Shown in pieces: positions 22,369-34,800 of a DNA stretch of 64,000 bases. The translations under genes were made by a program, and so were the position numbers. How positions within the stretch are numbered: the first letter of the stretch is position 1; every line of letters begins with the position of its first letter. Under the pieces are notes generated by a model, which saw only the letters and a program-made list of their open reading frames with translations, had not been told where the DNA came from and searched no databases. Where the stretch lies: positions 23,066,598 to 23,130,597 of the forward strand of contig CM028907.1 of NCBI GenBank assembly GCA_016801845.1, written 5' to 3'. This DNA is from Polydactylus sextarius (lineage: Eukaryota; Chordata; Actinopteri; Polynemidae).

Positions 22369-25300
22369 TTATCTAGCGGGCACTGCCTTCTCCCTGGCGT
22401 TCGGTTTCCCCTTAGTTGCACCAGCTGGTTTTGGCCTGGTCCTGGCGGGCACGGAGGACTGGGCGGTGGCTTCCTGCGAGGCGCTGCGCCGCATGGTTGT
22501 TGTAGTCCTGGGTGGTAGCATGGGGACAGTTGGGGCTCGAACTGAGAGAGGCTGCCTTGATGGACATACTCTTTGAGGGGAGGGGCTATCTGTCCTGCAG
22601 TGGGTGGAGCTAAGGCTGCGTCGGGTACCAAACAGGACTCGCAGGGGCATGCGAGGGCTACCAGATGGGGCAGGAGCAGCAGAAGGACGGGGGCATGAGG
22701 AGGAGGACCTGGGTGAGACAGTTTTGGATTTCCGTTGGGCGCTGAGAGTACTTAGTCCAATTTTCTGATTCCTGTGGAAAGAAAATTGAGTTAAAGGAGT
22801 TATTTCTTTGACTTTTCATAATGAAGATTTTAACACAATAACAAGAGCAAACAGAACCATACCCATTGGCGGTGGATGGTGCTCCTTTGGTAGTGCTGGA
22901 GTCTGGCAAGGAGAGAGGAGAAGGAGCAGCTGCAGCGAGACCCCCTGAAGGCCTCTTTATGGGAGTGACAGGCCTGGGGATCCTGCTCCTGCACTCCTTC
23001 GAGCTTTGCTCTTCTGTCGGTTTGAGACGGGAGCTCCTCCTGGACTCGTCTGAGGTATGTGTGTCCTCCTCTGAGCCGGTGGTGGACAGAGTTTCGGATG
23101 CCCTCCGACGCTCATCATCCCCAGAGGACACAGATGATGACGTCCCAGACAGCATTCTCTTCCTCATCCAGCGACCCTGTTGCTTCTGGACCAACATACG
23201 AGCCAAGTCCAGCTGCCTGGCCCGCTGCTGAAGCCGAGCACGAGCTGAAAGGGAAGAGGACTGCTCTGAGCCAGAGTCCTCCTCAGAAATAAGTACTGGG
23301 ATTCGGCTTCGGATTCTGGGCCTTACAACAGCCGGTAGTTCTGATCCAGTTGTCTCAGGTGTAGGAGTTTCTTCGCCAGATGATGGCTGTTTCTTAGGTT
23401 CCTGTAACACCTCTTTATATTCATGAACTGGTGACTTTGCCTCTGGGACAGGCTCCAAAGACTGAGCCAGAACAGCTGATGTACCATTGTCAGCTTTGGG
23501 TTGTTTGTCAACTAGTGCAGTTTGGTCTTGTACCTCTATTGACTCTTCTGTCACTGCTGCTCCCCTGTGCTCATGGACGTCATCTTCTACAGTCGATTCC
23601 TTCATGATGGAAAGGACTTCCCGGTCACTATCTTTGGCAGAGTGACCGTTGGAAGACATGACGTTGAGGTGTGATGTCTCTGCAATATGGATGAAAGTGC
23701 GCTCAACTTTGGTGAAGGGTGGTGATGCGGGAGCGATTGGTGTGGAAGGCCTAAGGTCTGATCTGAGAGCTGGGGACAAACGGCCGGTTTCAGAGGGTTC
23801 AGGCTGAATTGCCTCCCCAACCAGTAGGCGGTCATTACGGGAAATGAGGCCAGACGGTGTGGCCAACTCACCCTCGAGAACATTATCACCACCAGAGGGA
23901 GATTTTCGGGTGTCTCCGGGTGAGAAGAGGACAAGGGTTTTGGATGCATCCTCCAAGTCGTGGTCTGCATCGGCAGCTGAGCCGTGCTCACGCTGAGCCC
24001 TCTGGTCCTCAGCCATGAGTGTTGACGGCGCTGCATCCTGGCTACGCTCGGTACTTTTCTGACTGGCGTCACTGTTGGACTCGCTCTTCGTAACATCGTC
24101 ATCCTTTGGCCCTGGGGGTTCTGGGGCTTCTTCTTCGTCTGGTGTTGCAAAACTCCTGCGCTGAGGCAACGTACCGGTAAGCATGACGGTGAGGAAGTCA
24201 GCCCTCTTGGCTTGGAGTTGTGGAAGGATGTGGAAATGCTCCTTCTCGTCACTCTGGCCCTTCGTCCGGTAGTCCGGGGAAGGCGGCGATGGTGCGCTCT
24301 GCTCCGTTGGCGACAACACCTGGAAACAATTTAACACTTTTTATTACCACTGAAATCAACACAAAATAAGACAGAAAAACATCACGGCAGGAGTTTACTC
24401 AAGGACAAGCACTCGTTAGTATATGGTCATTATATTTACCAACAATGTGTTGCAGGCTGACCTGCAACATCTCTTCGGAGGTTGTTAAAAACACCACACA
24501 CTCCCGCTCGTTCAGTAACAAAGACCACAGGAAATTATGTATTTGCCCCCAAAACCATTTTAATGTCATTTTGGTTGTACACAAGCTTTTCAAGATTGTC
24601 TAGATTACATACATTGATATAAAAGGCACAAAAAAATGCATTGCAGAGTTTATCCTTAGACAGCACGCAGTCTGATATCAGGTGATTTTCAAGTGTTTCC
24701 CTTCGTAAAGATTTAACATACAGCCTGTACATACATACTAAACCCCGCTAATTATCATGCTTTTGGAGAATAACTGCAAACCTAATTACTTTCTACATTT
24801 CTGTATATATGTACACATTTATCATTTTTGATTTACAAAAAGTTTAAAATACATGCTTTACCTGTAAATTATACAAGCAGTGCTGTACAATCATATAGTG
24901 ATAGAAAAAAAAACACTCCCATATATTATACACGTGAAAGACACTCACGGATCATCACGCTGAACTAACACTGAGCTCCTCAATCAAAATTACCTCGACT
25001 TACAGACACTCTGCATTTATTGCAAAAACTTTCAAGGAACATTCAGACATTTTGTGAAATTCTTTTTTGTCATCTGCACAGTCAAATGAAAATGTCTTAG
25101 CGAGTACAGGCATATATTCAACCAACAGGTGTTTAGCTCAGCTTAGTACAAAAACTGGACCGTCTACTGGATCGTCACCTACTGTATCTCTAGCAAAACA
25201 CCACATCGTGCGTATTATTTTCAAGATTAGCTGAAGAGACAACGTCTTAGCAGAGACTGGTTGTGCATTATGACTGCTAGCTTAGCTAAATTAACACTAA

Positions 25301-25826
25301 GCTTTGACTTTGTGGTGAATGTAGAGGCAGTTAGCATTGAAGCTAATGGTTGAACAAAAAACTGCAGTTGCAGGTGCAACTGTAACATCTATGAAGTCCT
25401 GAACTTATGGTGGAGTTGTAGATTTAAGTTTTGTAGCAGTTAAGCTAGCAGTCCCCTGTTGCGCTAACAGGTGTGAGACTAGCATGAAACCGTCCATCTT
25501 CTCTGAGGAAAAAGCAACTGATTTCGGACTAAAAATAATTTCCTAAAAGGTCTGAATGTTCTTTGAGAATTAATTTTTGGTGAGTGATTTTATGTGACAG
25601 GTTTGACTGATGACGTCCATCTGATTAACATACTAGTGAAGGTAGCATTGAGTCTAAACAAAACTAACATGGACATGAGTGTTCACCTCTAAAGACACAA
25701 CGTCTGAACATTATCTGTACAATATCACCCTGTTATTTTATAAAGTTCAGCACTAACATATCAAATATGCAATAAAATGTATGTTGGAGGGCATAGGAGC
25801 ATTATAGTTCTTTATATTCATAATTC

Positions 25827-25861
<35 letters not shown>

Positions 25862-28800
25862 GGTTGCTAGTCAATAAAAAACAAGTGGATGAGACAGAAA
25901 CATTTTTGTTTGTGGATTTTTTTTTTTCAAAAGTTGCCTAATTTCTGGTTTGACCACAGTCTAACTGTTCATCATCACATTTAGATACCTGCACTTCTAA
26001 TTTCTACTCAACAGAACTGGAATACATATTTTTAAAATCACTTTATAAGTTACAATTGTAGGTTTCATATTTTATAATAATTTATAATAATGATTCATAT
26101 ATTTTTTGCTTTAAATGTAATTGAACAAATAGAGAATATAACGTAAGTTGCCGCAGCAGAGCGACTGACAGGACACTCCAAACAACATTAAACTTCATGT
26201 CTTCTGGCCCGAGCGCCGTATTTTTGGCAAAATGAGTTCATTTGTTTTGAGAATAGTAAGTCACTATACAAACATGCTCACAGCACCATAATGAGAAGAA
26301 ACTGAAAAACGCTTGAGAGTATATTTTGTTTGGAGTGTGCTGTCAGCCTTTTGGTGTGTTCAGATAAAACATAAAGTGAATTTTTGAAACGAGTATATGA
26401 TTTTGTATAATAGTAATTGAGAAGAAAAGTCAGAGAAGTGGCAGGACAACAAGTTTTTTATCTGTTATTTGAGTTTATATTAAAGGTGAGCTCCCACTGT
26501 CTGTTAATGGCAAAATAGTTCAACAATCGATCTCAGGGAAGTACCATTTGATCTGAACAAACCATTAGTGACGGCATTTTACTACTTTACCACCTGTAAA
26601 TGTTTTTATTTTAGTTGTTATGGCCATAATTCCTTTTGACCATGACATGAATGAATTAGTTAAAGGTGTAAACCAACATGAATTTTCTGAATATTTACAG
26701 TCAGTCACTCACCCCCTGGTGGCTGGCTACATTACAGTGACTGATCAGTTATGTTGGTGTGGGACTATATCTCTGCAACAACGCTGCTGAATCTGAATTT
26801 GATCACAAGTGAAAAAACAAAACCAAAAGACATTTTATCCAGCTGACTCTTCTACAACACTGAGAGGTCTATGATGTTTGTGCATCACGACCTCCTTCGT
26901 TAATAAACATTTATAGATGCAGGATAAATGATGTGATGACATATCACAGATTCTCTAACTATCAGTGATTAAAAAATGGCTCTTGCTGCATTTTGTCGTT
27001 TTAAAGTCGACTACGGACTTGTTAGCTCTGATCCGTGAGTATCCTCTCTTGTAACGGCGCAGAGTTATTTACAAAAAAAAAAAATCACAGACATTTCTCA
27101 GTCAGAGGTTTATATTCACTGTTTTTGATGTAATTACAGTACAGTGCTGTTTTTAGTCATTTTACAGTCAGAGGTGCGTGTCGTACAAACAGTAGATCTC
27201 ATGCAAAGAGTGGCGATAGTCGGTAAACAGTCTCTTGGTACGACGTACCGTCATTAATGCTGCAGATCTTTTTTTTTTTTTTTTTTTTTAAACTCGGCAC
27301 GTCCGAGATCTTTCTACACCGCCTGTTTTTAACTGAATGTAGCTCTGCGTTTATGGTGACACAGGACAAAACATGTATCAGTGACAATCTTGTACGGTAG
27401 GTGAATCATTTTGCAGGCGTGCAAAATAAAGTTCAGAGTTAGCAGCTAGGTCCACTTCATACATTCTCTTTAAGTGGCTTCACTCTAACGCTATGCTAAA
27501 TACAAAACGGACGGGATGTCCTGAAATCAGCATGAAGCAGCATGAAGAACAAACTCAGGTCACGTTCTGCTCGGGATGAGCTAACGTTAGTGCCTCGAAA
27601 AGAAGCTTAATGAAACAGCGAGTGGTGCATATTTAGATAATGTAGCCCTTAAAACACATTTAGAAAGCAACAGTTTGGCTTTCATTGCACAAAATGGCCG
27701 TCCCAGCGAGATCTTGAAAAAAGAAAAAGTGTTTGTGAATGTGTTGAGGAGACACAGCTTGGACTTTCACAGCGACTCACCCAAACACACAGCTGCTTTG
27801 GTTTTAACTATAGCAGCGTTTGAATGTTATTACAGCTCAACACTGAACCAGTGCGACGGCTCGTTGTTCGTTTTGCAACACAGTGGAAACCACCAACCTC
27901 ATGCATCCTGAAGAACAATCCTGTCAAACCTATCAACAACATTTTGGTTAAACAAACTCAAATCAATGTGTTTCTCAGAAGTGAAAGGACAGGACAGAGA
28001 TGGTGATGGGAGCCAATGAGAGGTGTCTTAAATTTAACAACATCCCAGTCAGGTTCAAGGTGTTTTTTAGGAGTCAAAATCTGGACATTCACCAAAATGC
28101 AGATATTTAACTTGATGGCATTAACTCCTGACTGAGGGAGGATGTTGGTTACCAGTTGACCCAGAAGCAAACTTTTACCAAAACCAACAAATACTGAAAC
28201 ACAGAAATGCCCACTTTGTTTCCTCACTTGTCAACATAACGCTAAAACTGACTCTGGCTACAGTTACTATGCATATCCTCAACTCAACTGACTGCACAGG
28301 TATTCTCTGTGAAGTGGTTTCTGTTCATATTTTCCTCCTTTTTCAGCTGAATTCTTTCAGGCTGTCAATGTTTCTAGCTTCTCATATCTTTGTTATCATC
28401 ATGTTGTTAATTTTCAAAACTTTCCTTGGTAAGAGTTCAAGTCATGATGCCTCAAGTAAATCAGGAGCTGAAACCAGTAAGAAATAAAATTTAAAAGCTG
28501 ATGATATGATTTCAAAATGTAAAAATAAAACAGAAAGTCCTTTAAACAAGTCTATTTTTTTTCTAAGACATATCATGTTTCACTTATTGCATCCGCATTT
28601 TGCATCCACGTAATAAGACCCCCCTACCCTCATCCCCACCCTCCTCCAGTCGACTCCGTGATAAAGTGCAACAGTGAAGACCAGTGGTCAGAAAGTAGTG
28701 ATGGAAGACAAAGCATGATGGGATTAAGACTGTGATCCAACCACACGACATGACCTCACCAAAGACTGACGATACCTCCAAACCACCCTCAGCCCAGCTC

Positions 28801-31800
28801 CAGAACCCAACTGATCTGAGGACATTTATCTCACAGAATCTCCACCAGCAAAAGCACAACATAAAACAAATCTCATTGATTGCATGTTCAAGTGATGGTT
28901 ATCAAGAATGAAACAGGATTGCCCTCGTCCTGTGGAAGACCTGGATTTGACTCAAACAACCACCAAGTGATGGAGGTGAAACAACGCAACTGAAGCCTCG
29001 AGTAGCTGCAGTTTCTTTATTTTGAGCTCGTTATCTTGAGATTATGACTTAATTATTCTGTGATGTTGAGACAACAAAGTGTCTCTCAGCATTGACAGGA
29101 TGCTCCTGTCTCCATCAGCCTCCTTCCTGTCTGCTCTGACTCTGACAAAGGGTCGATGATGAAAACAGGCTTTGGCCCAGCCAGGAAGTACAAAAGCCTG
29201 TTATCATGATGAGGACACACTCTGATCAATACTAACCTGTTTCTTATATCTGCAGATAGCCCAATCAATACATCTTGGCCTCAGGATTACAGGCTTAAAA
29301 AGGTTTAAATGAGATTAAGATGAGTCTACAGGCAATCTTAGTTAGCTAATGTCAGCATGCTAACTAGCATGTGTCTTGTTTACCACAAAGTTTAGCTTCT
29401 AGCATCTTAGCTGCGTATGTTAGCATGCTAATGCTTGCTAATAAGCAGAAATCACAAACTACAGCTGAGGCCACACACTGGAAAAGATGGACGACATGTC
29501 AGGTTTCCAAAAGTGAATTTAAGACATCTCTATCGTCCCCTGGTGGCTGGCTGCAGTCATACATTCCACCCCCGTCCGTGTTAGCAGATGGGTCAACATC
29601 AAGTCAACATTAAATAAATGTTTCTGTCAGTTTAGGTTGTTTTTATCACACTGATGTTTGTTCAAGTCTTCATGTTTATCATGACTTTTAATTAGTTATT
29701 AGAATTTATAAAATGGACTGAGACATCATGACTGACACTGACTCCTGATTGGTCGGGGCTGGCTGATATTCTAGTTTCGTTATTGCATCACGGGAGGCGC
29801 ATCTTTATGAAGTCACTGAGTCAAAAACAAAACAAAAAAAAAAAACAAAGTAAATGGCGCTAGATGAAAATCACCATGGATTGTTTTTCACTGAAACCAC
29901 AAAATGTAAACCTCATGGTGGCGCTAGAAAAAAAAAAGAAATCTGTACAATTCATCCATGAGAAGCTTGAACCAACAAAGAGTCATAATCTCCAGATAAA
30001 GGTCTGAAAATAAGTAAGAACCACAACTGCTCAAACAATCACACAACAAACTGTAACTGTCACTACACTGTTCTGTACCAACAACAGTCACTAATACTGT
30101 CGGTTAGAGCTCTGCCCACTTCTGTTGTACAATCAAACAATAACAATTTTTTAAAATTTTTGAAACATTGTCACTGAATAGGCTCAGGTGTTATAATCAG
30201 ACTAATACTGACCATGTGAAAAATGTTATTCAACTAAAATAAAAAATTCTGCATCCAGCAAAAAAAAAAAAATGTTTAAGATTTCAGTTTAAGTTTTCTT
30301 TTCTTTTTATTTTTCTACTATTATTTTTCTTATTATTATTTTCTTTTTCTTCTTGATTATTGTGTTGTCTGATGTTGACATGTTAAACATTAATATAAAT
30401 ATTATCAATAATGTGATGCTCTTTAATATGTTTATTCGTGAATAATAAAATGGTTTGTTGTCAATGAAATGTGCCCGTTTTGTTGTTGTTTTTTGTTATT
30501 TTATTTATTTTTTTATTTGTTAATATTTGCACTTCAGGGCCATCGTACTTCTACGTCAGAGACCCAAGCACAGAAGCTAGTTTTTTTTTATTTTTTTTGT
30601 CCTGAAGCCTGTGATTGGTAATCAAAGTGATTTGTCACAGAGAAAACACACGTCGCTCTTCGTGCACAACATTTAATAACGGTAGAATTAGAGCGTGGTG
30701 GCGGGGGGTCACGGCGTCGTGATGCGGCGTTAGCGATGTATTGCTCAGTGGATGGGATGATCGGAGGGACGAGGCCGGGGGAGGCGCTGACTCCGAAGTC
30801 TCGGTGCAAAAACTCGATCGCCGGGACGACCTGCATTCCTCGACGATCGCTCCTTCGTTTTTAGCGGGAAAAGCAGAATTTTCCTTGAAATAAATCAATA
30901 AATGCACAAATACTGTAATAAAGCTTAACAGTCTGTTAGCAGCCGCACTCTGTGTCACGTTCTTCTTCTTCTTCTCCTTCTTCTTCATCATCATCTTCTT
31001 CGTCTTCATCACAGAAACAAGAAGGAAATATTCAGTTTCACATTTTTTTTCCACCAGTTTGCCAGGTTTGTGGCATGTGTGCAAATCAGGTTTGCAGAGA
31101 GGCTTTTTCAGAGTTTATTGCATGGAAAATATTTCCAGTCGTCAGCACTTTTATCGTCTTCTTTTCTTCCTCTGCTTGAAAAGTAGGTGGTGGAGCTACG
31201 TGAGTGTGTGTGTGTGTGTGTGTTGGTAATATGGCTTGGTGTGTAGCTAATGTGTGGTTATTATCTGGCTTCACTGTGCTGTGTTCATGTGTTCAGAGCT
31301 GGTCTGAAGGAAGGGCCCAAAAATTACATGACATCAGTACTTGTTTCCATTTTTCAGTTGCTATTAAAGTTACAGTTCCTAATTGTAACTTGGTGTCAGC
31401 AAATGCTAATATGTCATTGTTTGACAGGTGCACTATGTACGTTTTCTCTGCTGCTGAACGTGGTGGCATTGGTCGCTCGCCACGAGCTTCAGCCATCGTC
31501 GCGTTTACAAGACTAGAGGTTATCATAATGCTGCCTCAGCAGCATTCAAAAGGGCTGGGGCTAGCAGGAAGCTAAACAAGAGTTAACACTGAAGTTTGGT
31601 TTCCAACTGTTGTTGAGTAAAAGAACAAACATTTCTACAACAAACTAGCTGCTAATGCTAACATTAGCTATGTAGTGGAAGCAAAAACGTACATACAGCA
31701 CCTTTAACGACATCAGGGAGCGTGAGATTTGATGTTTATAAAATGTAACAGTTGAATCAATAATAAAATAAATAGAGAACAGTTTATGTGCTGGGACTTG

Positions 31801-34800
31801 TTCTGATGTGGGCCACAAACTGGTTTGACCAACCCTGCATATGTGTGTGTGTGTGTTTCTGACGTGTGTACGTGTGTGTGTGTTTCTGATGTGTGTGTGT
31901 TTCTGAGTCCATCCCTCAGTTCTCTCAGCTGCTGTTCTTGTTCATGAGCTTGGCAAACATCTGCTGCAGCTGTGTCCTCGACACGTTCAGGACCGAGTGT
32001 CTGCTCCGCGGGCTGCCGGGCGTCGGCAGGGTGCCGGCGTGGCGCCGGCGTGCCGAGGCGTTGGCAGCGGTGACATGGGCAGGGCTGCTCTCGGCCGAGC
32101 GGCTCCTCTGGATGAAGCTGCCTCCTCCGTGAGGGTACTGCTCCGTCTCCAGTGTGGAGGAGGAGAAGACGTAGGAGGCCAGCCTCCTCAGCTGATTGGG
32201 CCGCAGTTGGTGCCTGTCCTCCTCCAACTGCAAACAGACCAATCAGAGAGAGGAGAGGGGGCGGCGGTTAATGCCACGGTAACAAACTTGGCGTTAAAAT
32301 CAAAGCTACGTTTTCCTACAGCTACATCCCAACACTCTGATTTGACTTCCTGCCCTCGTCTCCTTCCCCACGCCAACCAGACGTTAGACAGGAGAGAGCT
32401 GATTGGCGCTCTCGCAAATCTAAAGCCTCACTGCTGATAGGTCAAAGGTCGTGAGGGGAGGAGCCCGGGGAGAGAAGCTGAGGGAGTGTTGGTGTAAATC
32501 TGTCTATAGTTACAGCTACAACAGACTAGATAGAAGCTATGACAAACTGAAACGACTGTTAGCTGAGCATCGGTCTAGCTGCAAAAATGGTGATGAACAT
32601 ACTTTCCCCCACAAAGAAGCACTTTAAAAGGACACAAAGTCACCAGCACGAGCACTGAACATCTCACTAGTCTACAACTAGTCTGAGCCTGGACAACTGA
32701 CAGTTTGAGCTTTTTGATTTCTGAAAGGAAAAAAAATATGCAAAGCAAAACAAAAAGAAAAAAGAAAACAGGGAACACAAAAGAGATATGGCGTCATCAA
32801 GCACACGAAACACAGACACACAACGGAGGAAATAAGAAAAAGGAGGAAAATGTCTGAACAGAAAAGAAAATAAAGAAAGAGGAGGAACAGAAACTGAGTG
32901 AGAGAACAGAGGTAAAGGACTATTCCTAAACTGTGCTTACCCCGAAACATCACTTTATTTCTTCTTGTGTTGTCCCAATGGCACCCTCGCTCTTTTCTCT
33001 GTCTCCTCAGGTGAGTCAAACTCGACATACTGTGTACTTTTAAAGCGATAGGTTGGGGGGCAAAGGCATCAGTAGTTATGTGGAGGAGGAAGAGGAGGAG
33101 GAAGAGGAAGAGGAGGGTGGGAGGGTTGGGTCAGGTGGGTTGGTGGGGAGCGGAGATTGGAGAGGAATAAAAAAGAGAATGGCAGTTCCTCGATGGCCGG
33201 CGGCGGCGGAGAGCTTGCTCGCTCGCTCTGAGTCTAGCGGTGACGACTGGGCACGGAAATGAAATAAAATAAAGTAAAAAAAAATGTATTTATTCTTTAT
33301 AAATCGAAGCAGGAGTTTGCTATGGTGTCGCTAAGCGCCGAGGAAACGGTAAAATGTTACACTGCAGGTAAATATCAGTGATGATGGGAACAACATCCAG
33401 CCTGTAAACAGCAGCCACCAAGTATGGAGGACCACACCTGACTTATTAGTACAGAAATAAAGGAAGAAAGAAAGAAGTGCATGAATAAATCAAATGGTCA
33501 CATAAATGTATACATGAACAAAAAATTAATAAATAAATAAATGGATTAAAAAAAATGTAAAAATGGATCAATAATTCACACCTGCTGAAGAAAAATGAAG
33601 AATAATCCAGGATGAAAAATAAAATATAAAATGAATGTGGAATTCAATAATTACACATTCATTTAGTTTTTACTCTTAAACCAGTTGTGTATATTCAGGC
33701 TCCCACATGACTCTAGCGCCACCATCAGGTCAAAATTTCAATCAGAAATTCACAAGCACACATCCATAAAACAACAAACAAACAAACAAACAAACAAAAA
33801 AACAAATGTCATGAAATGTCTTGTTCCTGTTCTCCTCAGGATGAACTCAATCATCTCTTCTCTAGCGCCACCATCAGGACAACACTATCGGATATTGTTG
33901 GCTCATATTATTTCACATTTTGTTTTATTAATTGATCTGTTTGTAGTTCATTTGTAGCTTTACAAACAAATATTGTTTTCATTTATGTTTAGGAAAGTTT
34001 GAAAGTTTGGTTTGACTCGTTATTGTTTCTCTTCTTTAAATTTCTGAACACAAGATACAGGAAATGGAGCGTTACCTTCAATTGCATTTGTTTCTTCCAA
34101 ACAGAAATGTTGTACTCGCTTTTTTGCATAAAGAGCAGGGAAGTAAAATCTGATCACAAGCCACACAAGAATAAGCGCCGCTGACTTATGATCAGATAAT
34201 CCCATGCTGATACCAGCTCTGTTCACACCAGGTTGTACCAAGATGTAGCTAGTCTGAAGACAGAGACTGAAAATTAACAAATACAACAGTTTTCATGTGT
34301 TTTTTAAAAATTTGCCATGACTGGACACAGGTTGTTTTCAGACCTGTATGAATCCCAGCGCAGCAGGTTGCTTAGTTTCACGTCACACTCCAAATAAAAC
34401 TTTACTGGTGAAGTATTTACTGCCTCGTATATTATGTTGTCTCCAAAACTCAAAGGTGACATTATCAAACCACTATTTATTGCTGTCAGCAATTAAACCT
34501 AAACTCAAACTCAAAACAGAGTCAAACAGAAAGTGAGACTGTTACGTAAACACAGCTGTCATTTATGCAGTACAAGCTCAAGTTAAAACATTTCACAATT
34601 CAAATAAATCTCACTACCAACAAAAACAAACAGCCAACAATGACTGAAAGATGCTGAGCAGGAAATCTGTGAAAACAACCAACTACAACCAACCGTAGCC
34701 TCAGAGATGACGTCTCTGATAAAACCACCAAACCAGTCTACATCGAAGAATCATTGTAGTCTGAATCACAGACACTGAAAAACTGCCCATGACAACAGAA

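Noticed and set aside
33053..33262. Plus-strand frame with a run of Glu, suggestive of the TTBK1 poly-Glu tract
   Set aside because: It is on the strand opposite to ttbk1, so it cannot encode that tract. It is a GAG simple repeat.
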